NCBI RefSeq assembly: GCF_002863585.1
Contig: NZ_PGUY01000042.1
Coordinates: forward strand, 1 to 52,506
Source of the DNA: Peribacillus deserti
Lineage (GTDB): Bacteria; Bacillota; Bacilli; Bacillales; DSM-1321
Direction: 5' to 3'
DNA: 52,506 bases
Shown: positions 32,945 to 41,455 of the stretch, piece after piece
Numbering within the stretch: position 1 is the first letter of the stretch
Layout: every line of letters begins with the position of its first letter
The notes under the pieces: model-generated
Seen by the model: the letters and a program-made list of their open reading frames with translations, nothing else
Told to the model about the DNA's origin: nothing
Database searches by the model: none
Position numbers and translations under genes: made by a program

Positions 32945-35386
32945 ATGTCAACACCGGAAAAATTCCGCGACCTCCCGCTGGAAGATGTACTAGGAGACCG
33001 ATTTGGACGCTACAGTAAATATATCATTCAGGACCGCGCACTTCCTGATGCACGGGATGGATTAAAACCAGTTCAAAGGCGAATTTTGTTTGCCATGCAC
33101 GAAGAGGGAAACACACATGATAAAGGTTTCCGTAAATCGGCAAAAACAGTTGGGAATGTCATCGGTAATTACCATCCGCACGGAGACACCTCCGTTTATG
33201 ACGCCATGGTAAGGATGAGCCAGGACTGGAAGCTTCGCAACGTTTTAGTAGAGATGCACGGGAATAACGGAAGCCTCGACGGCGATCCTCCGGCTGCCAT
33301 GCGTTATACAGAAGCCCGTATTTCCGCCATTGCGGGAGAACTTTTGAGGGACATTGACAAAAGAACGGTAGATTTCATCCCGAATTTTGATGATACGGCA
33401 AAAGAGCCGGTTGTACTTCCAGCTATCTACCCAAACCTTCTGGTAAATGGTTCTACCGGAATTTCCGCAGGTTATGCTACGGAAATCCCACCGCACCAGC
33501 TCGGTGAAGTGATCGATGCAGCAGCCATGCGCATCGATCATCCTGACTGCTCGGTTGAAGACCTCATGACTGTCATTAAAGGGCCGGATTTCCCGACAGG
33601 GGGCATCATCCAGGGTGTAGACGGCATTAAGAAAGCTTACGAAACGGGTAAGGGAAAAATCATCATCCGAGGAAAAGCAGAGATTGAAACGATCCGCGGC
33701 GGAAAACAGCAGATCGTGATTACGGAAATTCCGTACGAAGTAAATAAAGCGAATTTAGTAAAGAAAATGGATGAATTCCGTCTTGACCGCAAAGTGGAAG
33801 GGATATCCGAGGTCCGTGATGAAACGGACCGAACAGGACTCAGAATTGTTGTCGAGCTGAAAAAGGAAGCAGATGCTGACGGTGTGCTGAAGTATCTCTA
33901 CAAGAACAGTGATCTGCAGGTGCCATACAATCTCAATATGGTTGCCATTTATAAAAAGCGCCCGACTTTAATGGGTCTTCCGCAGCTTCTCGATGCCTTT
34001 ATTGACCATCGCAAAGAAGTGATTATCAATCGTTCACGTTTCGAATTAAACAAAGCCTTAGACAGGGAACATATTGTACAGGGGCTTATGCGCGCCCTCT
34101 CCATCCTGGATGAAGTTATTGCTGCCATCCGGGCTTCCAAGGATAAGAAAAACGCCAAGGAAAACTTAATGGAGAAATTCGGCTTTACCGAACCGCAGGC
34201 AGAAGCTATTGTATCCTTGCAGCTATACAGGCTGACAAACACAGATATCACCGCCCTTCAGCAGGAAGCTGATGAGCTTAAGAGAAAAATAGAAGAACTA
34301 AGAGCCATTCTTGAAAGCGAGAAGAAGTTATTTTCTGTCATTAAAAAAGAACTAAAGGAAGTACGCAAGCAATTTAATGACGTAAGGCGCAGCAGGATCG
34401 AAGAGGAAATAGAGGAACTTAAAATTAATCTTGAAGTGCTGATTGCGAGCGAGGACGTTATGGTCACCGTTACAAAGGAAGGCTATGTAAAGCGCACAAG
34501 CCTAAGATCATATACTGCTTCCGGCGGACAGGATTATGGAATGAAAGAATCCGACCGTCTCCTTTCGCAGTTTGAAATGAATACAACGGACGTACTGCTT
34601 GTGTTCACTAATAAAGGAAATTACCTATACTGCCCTGTGCATCAGCTTCCTGATGTACGCTGGAAGGATGTCGGCCAGCATATCGCAAGCATTGTTCCGA
34701 TTAACCGTGACGAGCAAATCATTAAGGCGATTCCAGTACGAGATTTCGAAAAACCGGAATATCTGTTATTTTTCACCAAGAATGGAATGGCCAAAAAAAG
34801 CGAGTTAGGCTTGTATAAGGCCCAGAGGCATTCAAAGCCATTGGTAGCCATAAATCTAAAAGCCGATGATGAAGTAGTCGATGTCCATTTAACGGATGGA
34901 ACGAAGGATGTATTTCTGACAACGCATTTTGGACTGGCGCTTTGGTTCAATGAAGAAGAGATTAATGTAGTCGGCGCCAGGGCAGCAGGTGTCAAAGGAA
35001 TCAATCTTAAAGAAGGTGATTTTGTCACAGCCGGCCAAATCATAGAGAACCCTGAGAAACAAAGCATCGTCATTACAACCCAGCGCGGTGCAGTAAAAAG
35101 AATGAAGATGAAGGAATTTGAAAAATCCTCACGTGCAAAACGAGGTGTCGTTATGCTTCGTGAGCTTAAGTCCAATCCGCATAGAGTGATTGGAGCCGTT
35201 GCTGCAAAAAATGATACGGTCATTTACCTTCTGACTGAAAAAGGCTCTGTAGAAAGTACGGCTGCTTCCTCAATCCGTTTCAACGACCGCTATACAAACG
35301 GATCATTCATCATCGATGAAGTGGAAAGTGGAAAAGTGATTGAAATGTGGGCCGTACATCCAGAAGAAGAATCAGAAAATCCATAA
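32945..35386 (+). CDS. parC: DNA topoisomerase IV subunit A (ParC)
   Basis: The DNA cleaving and rejoining subunit. 813 residues, similar to B. subtilis. The catalytic Tyr121 is in AAMRYTEARIS. The quinolone-determining region reads HPHGDTSVYDAMVRMSQDW, with Thr82 and Asp86 at the positions that are often Ser and Glu. A long coiled coil (QQEADELKRKIEELRAIL ... IEEEIEELKINLEV) precedes the six-bladed C-terminal beta-pinwheel. Translationally coupled to parE and ended by a terminator. Confidence 0.97.
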   Translation: MSTPEKFRDLPLEDVLGDRFGRYSKYIIQDRALPDARDGLKPVQRRILFAMHEEGNTHDKGFRKSAKTVGNVIGNYHPHGDTSVYDAMVRMSQDWKLRNVLVEMHGNNGSLDGDPPAAMRYTEARISAIAGELLRDIDKRTVDFIPNFDDTAKEPVVLPAIYPNLLVNGSTGISAGYATEIPPHQLGEVIDAAAMRIDHPDCSVEDLMTVIKGPDFPTGGIIQGVDGIKKAYETGKGKIIIRGKAEIETIRGGKQQIVITEIPYEVNKANLVKKMDEFRLDRKVEGISEVRDETDRTGLRIVVELKKEADADGVLKYLYKNSDLQVPYNLNMVAIYKKRPTLMGLPQLLDAFIDHRKEVIINRSRFELNKALDREHIVQGLMRALSILDEVIAAIRASKDKKNAKENLMEKFGFTEPQAEAIVSLQLYRLTNTDITALQQEADELKRKIEELRAILESEKKLFSVIKKELKEVRKQFNDVRRSRIEEEIEELKINLEVLIASEDVMVTVTKEGYVKRTSLRSYTASGGQDYGMKESDRLLSQFEMNTTDVLLVFTNKGNYLYCPVHQLPDVRWKDVGQHIASIVPINRDEQIIKAIPVRDFEKPEYLLFFTKNGMAKKSELGLYKAQRHSKPLVAINLKADDEVVDVHLTDGTKDVFLTTHFGLALWFNEEEINVVGARAAGVKGINLKEGDFVTAGQIIENPEKQSIVITTQRGAVKRMKMKEFEKSSRAKRGVVMLRELKSNPHRVIGAVAAKNDTVIYLLTEKGSVESTAASSIRFNDRYTNGSFIIDEVESGKVIEMWAVHPEEESENP

Positions 35387-35395
35387 CTTTATCTG

Positions 35396-35423
35396 ACCCG
35401 GCCTGCCTGGCCGGGTTTTATTT
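35396..35423 (+). terminator. Terminator of parEC
   Basis: ACCCGGCC-TGCCT-GGCCGGGT followed by TTTATTT. Confidence 0.9.
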
Positions 35424-35485
35424 CGTTACAATGCAATGAATTCTGCTAAAATAGGGATGAAATGATGCCAAGGAGCTGTAAATGT

Positions 35486-36253
35486 ATGGGATATGAAAAC
35501 GATTTATTGTTTTTCCAGAATAACATTGGAATGGAAAAGCCAAATAGCATGGTAAACCGCAGTACGGATTGTCCCTTTTGTGATCGCGATGCTTTGACAG
35601 ATATTTTGGATCATAGAGGCTCTATCTTGTATCTGAAAAATAAATTTCCTACTTTAACAGAAACATATCAAACGCTGATCATCGAAACTGATGACTGCCA
35701 TGCCGATATCTCTACCTATGAAAAACCGCATCTGATTAACCTGCTGGATTTTTCTATACAAAAATGGGAACAGATGATAAACACTGGAGAGTTTAAATCG
35801 GTTATCTTTTATAAAAACCACGGTCCCTTGTCGGGTGGTACCATTCATCATCCCCATATGCAGATCGTCGGCCTCAAATCTATTGATTACAACAAAAACA
35901 TTTCTGACCACTACTTTAGAGGCTTACCAATTGCAGAGGATGACGGCCTTGAACTTAATGTATCAAGTCATCCTATTATGGGTTTTACCGAATTCAATAT
36001 TATATTAAGAAACAAAAATAGGATTGCTGCGTTTGCTGACTACCTGCAAATCACGGCTCATTATATCCTTAATTCCTTTCATAAAGGGTGTAACAGCTAT
36101 AATTTGTTTTTTTATCATCGGGATGGAGCAATTATGTGTAAAGCAGTACCGAGGTTTGTGGCCTCGCCTTTATTTATTGGATACTCGCTCTCACAGGTAT
36201 CAAGCAACTTAGAGGAAACGGTCAAGAAAATCAAGGCTCTCTATAAATTGTAA
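35486..36253 (+). CDS. DUF4931 protein, GalT/HIT-like nucleotidyl transferase fold
   Basis: 255 residues from ATG 35486, with AAGGAG upstream. CPFCDRD near residue 30 is a zinc-binding knuckle. NHGPLSGGTIHHPHMQIVGL resembles the His-x-His-x catalytic motif of galactose-1-phosphate uridylyltransferase, and MGFTEFNIILRNKNRIAAFADYL is a typical DUF4931 C-terminal part. It may transfer a nucleotidyl group between a sugar phosphate and a nucleotide, but neither is known. No galactose genes are nearby, so it should not be named GalT. Confidence 0.8.
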   Translation: MGYENDLLFFQNNIGMEKPNSMVNRSTDCPFCDRDALTDILDHRGSILYLKNKFPTLTETYQTLIIETDDCHADISTYEKPHLINLLDFSIQKWEQMINTGEFKSVIFYKNHGPLSGGTIHHPHMQIVGLKSIDYNKNISDHYFRGLPIAEDDGLELNVSSHPIMGFTEFNIILRNKNRIAAFADYLQITAHYILNSFHKGCNSYNLFFYHRDGAIMCKAVPRFVASPLFIGYSLSQVSSNLEETVKKIKALYKL

Positions 36254-36550
36254 ATTTATCGCTCCTTTCCGGTAAACGGTAAATGCCGGTTGAACAAAGT
36301 GGTTTCTACGATCTTGTTATTCATACCTTGGAAATTTCTAATAATTGAGTCACACAATTCGGCAGGGATCCGAAGGCTTCCAAACCCGTTGCCGCCTTAA
36401 AGAAGAGAACGCTTGATTATATCTTGTAGCTTGAGATAGAATTACAGACTTTCCGAGTATGGGCTTTCGTCCGGGTCCTGCAGGCTGTACTAAAGTGGTA
36501 TAAAGTTCCCCATCCGAGAGATGAAGCCCAAACTTTGATAAAACGCTCAA
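36254..36550. other. Intergenic stretch before the 52-bp repeat array
   Basis: A 300-bp stretch without a supported gene. A 66-codon minus-strand open frame here has no ribosome binding site and no recognisable product. Confidence 0.5.
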
Positions 36551-36940
36551 GAAAAGTCCTTCATTCTGCTTATGAAGACCCTTTTTCAGCTTGAGAGCTT
36601 AAGAAAGATCCTTCATGCCGGTAATGAAGACCCTTTTTCAGCTTGAGAGCTTAAGAAAAGTCCTTCATTCAGGTTATGAAGGCCCTTTTTCAGCTTGAGA
36701 GCTTATGAAAAGTCCTTCATGCCGGTTATGAAGGCCCTTTTTCAGCTTGAGAGCTTATGAAAAGTCCTTCATGCCGGTAATGAAGACCCTTTTTCAGCTT
36801 GAGAGCTTATGAAAAGTCCTTCATGCCGGTAATGAAGACCCTTTTTCAGCTTGAGAGCTTAAGAAAAGTCCTTCATTCCGGTTATGAAGGCCCTTTTTCA
36901 GCTTGAGAGCTTAAGAAAAGTCCTTCATCCAGGTATTGAT
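36551..36940 (+). repeat. Tandem array of a 52-bp terminator-like hairpin unit (7 full copies and 1 partial)
   Basis: Units begin at 36551, 36603, 36655, 36707, 36759, 36811, 36863 and 36915, an exact 52-bp period. Each has CCTTCAT-(7 nt)-ATGAAGG/A, then CCCTTTTTC, then AGCTTGAGAGCTT. Variants at the loop (GCCGGTT, GCCGGTA, TCAGGTT, TTCTGCTT) keep the stem arms. The last copy breaks down after the left arm. It is non-coding on both strands. Confidence 0.95.
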
Positions 36941-37164
36941 AAACAAGTCTAAGTCCGGATACAAAAGAAACGAAAGAAAGTACATACCGTTCGCTGCCAT
37001 CTCTGATTGATGAAGATCTATAGACATAAGCAGCGCGGAAAATGTAAATGCAAGAGAAATAAGCTTTAGGTTTTTCATACAGCAAGGAGTTTGTCACAGT
37101 GGATAGGCTTTTATCATAAAATATGGCAAGAGTTACTACTGTAAGGAAAGGAGCTTCGCTTGCC

Positions 37165-37641
37165 ATGGCAACTTTTAATCCCAAACATTTAATAACCACT
37201 TATATGCCGATGACGACATCATTTATGCCGGCAGATGGCAGAAAGTATACATTAACACATTCCGACCGAACAGGAGATTTATTTTTAAGCATCGGTGCAG
37301 AGTATAATTCCAAAGCGATCAACCAGAGTCTTCGCGACGAAGTGATTGCTGAATGGGTGCCTCAAATGGGGCAGTATGTACTGGCAGGAAAGGTATATGT
37401 AGGCGGTAATGAGCATAGTGAGAATGACGCAAAAATCCGATTCACCATATTTGAGCAGGAAATGGATCTGGCACTGGAAGCCATCATCTATGGAGACCAG
37501 GCTTTCTTTGAATATTTTCCTTGGCTGCTTGACAGTCCGATATATATCCACTTTGAATCTGTTTACCCAATCTGTAACAAAATGCTTTATTTTGGAACAC
37601 CAAGACAATTCTTGCAAAAAAGCAGAATCGCGAATGCTTGA
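37165..37641 (+). CDS. Staygreen-family protein
   Basis: 158 residues from ATG 37165, with AAGGAG 12 nt upstream. TFNPKHLITTYMPMTTSFMPADGRKYTLTHSD, then EVIAEWVPQMGQYVLAGKVYV and YGDQAFFEYFPWLLDSPIYIHFES match the bacterial staygreen family. Plant homologues act as magnesium dechelatases in chlorophyll breakdown. The role in a non-photosynthetic Bacillus is unknown. It is a single gene lying between the tandem array and the TetR gene. Confidence 0.88.
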   Translation: MATFNPKHLITTYMPMTTSFMPADGRKYTLTHSDRTGDLFLSIGAEYNSKAINQSLRDEVIAEWVPQMGQYVLAGKVYVGGNEHSENDAKIRFTIFEQEMDLALEAIIYGDQAFFEYFPWLLDSPIYIHFESVYPICNKMLYFGTPRQFLQKSRIANA

Positions 37642-37750
37642 ATGGATGAAAAGTGCTGTGCACGTTTTTTCACCTGCCAAAATGATTAAACCACGAGGGG
37701 CTGGCTAAATTCATGGTCTGTCCCTTACTTTGAAATTTCTCAGTTCTCAA

Positions 37751-37780
37751 TTGACAGACAATACATAATTATCCTACTAT
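37751..37780 (+). promoter_or_regulatory. Probable sigmaA promoter of the TetR gene
   Basis: A perfect TTGACA (37751-37756), 18 bp, then TACTAT (37775-37780). The leader of ~80 nt can fold at AAGTA-TCG-TACTT. Confidence 0.55.
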
Positions 37781-37866
37781 TTGATTAAGGCCTACCTGAA
37801 AGAAACTGAAAAGTATCGTACTTCAGGGAAGTTCTTTAGCGAAATCGTTAGAGAAAGGAGCTGAAA

Positions 37867-38505
37867 CTGACGGAATTAAAGGACAGAATTATCGAAACAT
37901 CGCTTAGACTGTTCGAGTCACATGGATTTCATGGCGTGACTGTCAATCAAATTGTATCGGAAAGCGGTACATCAAAGGGCGGGTTTTATCACCATTTCCA
38001 GTCGAAGGATGAACTTCTTTATGTCATCCATGATTATTTTATTTCATACGTATTAACCAAAGCGAAAGAAGCAGACTCATCAAGTAAAAAACCCACAGAA
38101 AAGCTGCAGAAGATCATCCAGTCTTTTGTTAAAGTATTTCATCTCTATAAACCTCACATCTCAGTATTCTATCAGGAAAGTATGTATCTTAAACCCGAAT
38201 ATACGGAAGAGATAAAGAAGAAACGGGACTCTTATAAGAATCTCATTTTTAAATGTTTGGAAGAAGGCAGAGAAGCTGGCGAGTTCCGCCCAGAAGTTCC
38301 AGTGGATATTACAGGAATGACGATACTTGGCATGGTCAACTGGACATATAAGTGGTACCAGCCAGGCGGTGAAAAAACGATTGATGAAATAGGCAGTATA
38401 TTTGTCGACCTCATCTTAAACAGCCTGCTTACGGATTCAGCCAAACAAAAAAAGGAATATCAGAAGTTCTTCTTAAAAAGCGGCTTGGCTGAGGACAAAT
38501 TATAA
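37867..38505 (+). CDS. TetR-family regulator of the leucine-degradation operon
   Basis: About 212 residues if it starts at CTG 37867, which lies 6 nt after AAAGGAG. There is no ATG, GTG or TTG in frame before 37936, and starting there would remove the first helix. The N-terminal HTH (LTELKDRIIETSLRLFESHGFHGVTVNQIVSESGTSKGGFYHHFQSKDELL) is complete only with the CTG start. The C-terminal domain would bind a ligand, probably an acyl-CoA intermediate. A TetR-type palindrome lies between it and the acyl-CoA dehydrogenase gene, and it is probably the local regulator. Confidence 0.85.
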   Translation: MTELKDRIIETSLRLFESHGFHGVTVNQIVSESGTSKGGFYHHFQSKDELLYVIHDYFISYVLTKAKEADSSSKKPTEKLQKIIQSFVKVFHLYKPHISVFYQESMYLKPEYTEEIKKKRDSYKNLIFKCLEEGREAGEFRPEVPVDITGMTILGMVNWTYKWYQPGGEKTIDEIGSIFVDLILNSLLTDSAKQKKEYQKFFLKSGLAEDKL

Positions 38506-38515
38506 AGCGCTTACA
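38502..38515 (+). promoter_or_regulatory. Catabolite-responsive element (cre)
   Basis: On the minus strand TGTAAGCGCTTTAT matches the CcpA consensus TGWAANCGNTNWCA at 12 of 14 positions. It overlaps the TetR stop codon and precedes the yng operon, consistent with repression when glucose is present. Confidence 0.7.
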
Positions 38516-38532
38516 TTTATTGTGTATGGGAC

Positions 38533-38550
38533 AGACCAACCAGTCGGTCT
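38533..38550 (+). promoter_or_regulatory. TetR-type operator
   Basis: AGACCAACCAGTCGGTCT is an 18-bp near-perfect palindrome with the ACC-GGT core common to TetR operators. It lies 30 bp upstream of the first operon gene. Confidence 0.75.
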
Positions 38551-38579
38551 CTGCCTGAATTATTTAGAGGAGGATTTAT

Positions 38580-39722
38580 ATGGACTTTTCATTATCAAAA
38601 GAGCAGCAGATGATAAAGGAAATGGTACGGGACTTTGCAGACAGAGAAATAAAACCTATTGCTTTTGAGCTTGACCGTGACTCTAGGTTTCCAGAAGAGG
38701 TTTTTAAGAAAATTGGAGAATTAGGACTGCTCGGCATTCCTTTTCCTGAAGAATATGGCGGTTCGGGCGGAGATACCATTTCCTACGCAATAGCTGTAGA
38801 AGAAATCGGGAAGGCGTGCGGGGGTACAGGGCTTAGCTATGCGGCAGCTGTTTCCCTGGGATCCAGCCCGATATATTACTTTGGAACCGAGGAACAAAAA
38901 CAAAAATTTCTAGTGCCGCTGGTAAAAGGGGAAGCACTTGCTTCGTTTGGTCTTACTGAACCTAATGCGGGATCGGATGCTGGCGGCACAAGAACCAAGG
39001 CAGTGCTTGAAGGCGACGAATATGTAATTAACGGTGAAAAGTGCTGGATCACGAATGCAGGCTATGCTAAAACGCTGACAGTTACGGCTGTATCTGGAAA
39101 AGATGAGAGAGGCAAAAATATTATTTCAGCATTCCTTGTACCGACTGATACTCCAGGAGTAACCATAACAAGTGATTACGATAAAATGGGCGTCCGCGCC
39201 TCCAATACTTCTCAAATTGTGTTAGAGGATGTGAGGGTTCCTAAGGAGAATATCTTAGGAGATCCGAATAAAGGGTTTAAGCAGTTCCTATATACTCTTG
39301 ACGGAGGAAGGATTTCCATAGCAGCACTAGCTGTCGGGCTTGCACAGGCAGCATTTGAGAAAGCGCTTCAATATTCGAAAGAGCGGGTGCAGTTCGGCAA
39401 GCCTATTTCTCAATTCCAGGCGATCGGATTCAAGCTCGCTGATATGGCTATGGAAATAGAATTGGCGAGAAACATGGTTTATAAAGCAGCCTGGCTGAAG
39501 GATCAAAAGAAGCCGTTTACCAAGGAATCTGCCTATGCAAAGCTATTCGCCACGGAAATGGCATTCAGAACGTGCAACCAAGCCATCCAGATTCATGGAG
39601 GTTACGGCTATATGAAAGAATACGAGGTTGAAAGATACTTAAGAGATGCCAAGCTTCTTGAAATTGGGGAAGGAACTTCTGAAATCCAGAGATTAGTTAT
39701 ATCAAGACAGCTGGGATGCTAA
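38580..39722 (+). CDS. yngJ: Acyl-CoA dehydrogenase (YngJ; probable isovaleryl-CoA dehydrogenase)
   Basis: An FAD enzyme that introduces the 2,3-double bond, here probably isovaleryl-CoA to 3-methylcrotonyl-CoA. 380 residues. ASFGLTEPNAGSDAGGTRT and CWITNAGYAKTLTVTA bind FAD, and QIHGGYGYMKEYEVERYLRDAKLLEIGEGTSEIQRL is the family C-terminus. The catalytic Glu is Glu364 in GEGTSE, the medium/short-chain position. Classical isovaleryl-CoA dehydrogenases have GAGTSE and a Glu elsewhere, so specificity rests on operon context. ATG 38580 has GAGGAGG upstream. Confidence 0.88.
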   Translation: MDFSLSKEQQMIKEMVRDFADREIKPIAFELDRDSRFPEEVFKKIGELGLLGIPFPEEYGGSGGDTISYAIAVEEIGKACGGTGLSYAAAVSLGSSPIYYFGTEEQKQKFLVPLVKGEALASFGLTEPNAGSDAGGTRTKAVLEGDEYVINGEKCWITNAGYAKTLTVTAVSGKDERGKNIISAFLVPTDTPGVTITSDYDKMGVRASNTSQIVLEDVRVPKENILGDPNKGFKQFLYTLDGGRISIAALAVGLAQAAFEKALQYSKERVQFGKPISQFQAIGFKLADMAMEIELARNMVYKAAWLKDQKKPFTKESAYAKLFATEMAFRTCNQAIQIHGGYGYMKEYEVERYLRDAKLLEIGEGTSEIQRLVISRQLGC

Positions 39723-39795
39723 TGTCAGATTAAGAGGGATAGCTGCACTGCAAGTTCGCGCGGATCAATTCTTATAGGTAATGAGGGGGATATCA

Positions 39796-41439
39796 GTGGC
39801 TGAAATCTTAAAAGTGTCTGTAGGGCAATTATTAGAGGATGTAGCAGCGAGACAACCCAAAATAGAGGCAATGGTTTATGCAGACAGGGGCCTCAGATAC
39901 AGCTATGAAGAATTTAACGGCGTATGCCGGGATGCAGCGAGAGGATTTATGAGCTTGGGAATTGAAAAAGGGGATCATATAGCGATCTGGGCTGCCAACA
40001 CCCCTGAGTGGCTGATCAGCCAATTTGCTACAGGGAAAATGGGAGGAGTCCTGGTTACGGTCAATACCAATTATCAGGCTCATGAGCTTGAATTTCTGTT
40101 AAAGCAGTCCGACTCAAAAACTATTATTTTAATGGAAGAATTTAAGGGACATTCTTATATTGATACTTTATACGAAATTATTCCTGAATTAAGAAATTCT
40201 AAGCCGGGCCAGCTTCTATCAAAAAAGCTCCCGATGCTTAGAAATGTAATTGTAATGGGCGATAAAAAATTCCCTGGCACCTTTAACTGGAATGACGTAC
40301 TTTCTGGAAAAGAACAGATAACTGAGGAAGAACTTGATTTCCGGATGAAATCCCTTCATTGGGATGATGTCATAAATATGCAGTACACGTCTGGTACGAC
40401 CGGATTCCCTAAGGGAGTCATGCTCACACACTCGAATGTTGTGAACAATGGCTATAACATTGCCCAGTGCATGAAACTCTCGCATGAGGACCGGCTATGC
40501 ATTCCCGTTCCGTTTTTTCACTGTTTTGGCTGTGTTCTCGGTACGATGGCCTGTGTTTCAGTGGGTGCGACCATGATTCCCGTCCAGGAATTTAATCCGC
40601 GTACTGTTTTGCAAACCGTGCAGGATGAAAAATGTACCGGTCTTCATGGCGTGCCAACGATGTTTATCACGGAGCTCAGCCTGGATGATTTTGATTCCTT
40701 CGATCTATCAACGCTCCGGACCGGGATCATGGCCGGATCCAATTGTCCATTGGAGGTAATGAAGGCTGTAGTGGACAGGATGGGGGCTGCTGAAATTACG
40801 ATAGCGTACGGACAGACTGAATCTTCGCCGGTCATAACCCAAACGCGTACAGACGATCCGCTGGAGCTAAGAGTCTCATCTGTCGGAAGAGCACTTCCCA
40901 ATGTGGAAGTGAAAATCGTCCAGCCGGGAACGAATCAGGAAGTGCCCCGGGGGATACAGGGTGAGCTATGTACACGGGGATATCATGTGATGAAAGGCTA
41001 TTATCAAGATCCGGATGCAACCCTTAAGGCGATAGATTCAGAGGGATGGCTGCATACGGGAGACTTGGCTGTCATGGATGAAAACGGATATTGCCGGATA
41101 ACGGGCAGGCTGAAGGATATGATCATCCGCGGAGGGGAAAACATTTATCCCCGCGAAATAGAAGAGTTTTTATATACTCATCCGCAAGTAATGGATGTTC
41201 AGGTCATCGGAGTTCCTGATGAAAAATACGGGGAAGAAGTGATGGCCTGGATCATTCCTCGCGAAGGCCAAAAGCTGTCGGTTGAGAATATTAAAGATTT
41301 CTGCCGCGGCAATATATCAAAGCATAAAATACCGAAATATATACAGTTCACGAAAGAATATCCGATGACAGCTTCTGGAAAAATCCAGAAATTTAAACTG
41401 AGAGAGCTCTCACTAAGTCTAATAAATGTCAAATCGTAA
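39796..41439 (+). CDS. yngI: Acyl-CoA synthetase (YngI-like)
   Basis: An AMP-forming ligase that attaches CoA to a carboxylic acid. 547 residues from GTG 39796, 6 nt after [30 protein letters not shown] is the AMP/ATP loop, YGQTESSPV the A5 motif, [40 protein letters not shown] the hinge and A8, and [11 protein letters not shown] carries the catalytic Lys. Within this operon it may activate isovalerate, or acetoacetate as YngI has been proposed to do. The 3' end overlaps or nearly abuts the biotin carboxylase gene. Confidence 0.9.
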   Translation: MAEILKVSVGQLLEDVAARQPKIEAMVYADRGLRYSYEEFNGVCRDAARGFMSLGIEKGDHIAIWAANTPEWLISQFATGKMGGVLVTVNTNYQAHELEFLLKQSDSKTIILMEEFKGHSYIDTLYEIIPELRNSKPGQLLSKKLPMLRNVIVMGDKKFPGTFNWNDVLSGKEQITEEELDFRMKSLHWDDVINMQYTSGTTGFPKGVMLTHSNVVNNGYNIAQCMKLSHEDRLCIPVPFFHCFGCVLGTMACVSVGATMIPVQEFNPRTVLQTVQDEKCTGLHGVPTMFITELSLDDFDSFDLSTLRTGIMAGSNCPLEVMKAVVDRMGAAEITIAYGQTESSPVITQTRTDDPLELRVSSVGRALPNVEVKIVQPGTNQEVPRGIQGELCTRGYHVMKGYYQDPDATLKAIDSEGWLHTGDLAVMDENGYCRITGRLKDMIIRGGENIYPREIEEFLYTHPQVMDVQVIGVPDEKYGEEVMAWIIPREGQKLSVENIKDFCRGNISKHKIPKYIQFTKEYPMTASGKIQKFKLRELSLSLINVKS

Positions 41440-41455
41440 TGAGGAGGATACTGTC

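Noticed and set aside
35486-36253. Calling this gene galT
   Set aside because: The motif resembles GalT, but the protein is shorter and has the DUF4931 pattern, with no galactose genes nearby.
36551-36940. CRISPR array
   Set aside because: The 52-bp units are contiguous and nearly identical with no unique spacers, and no cas genes are present.
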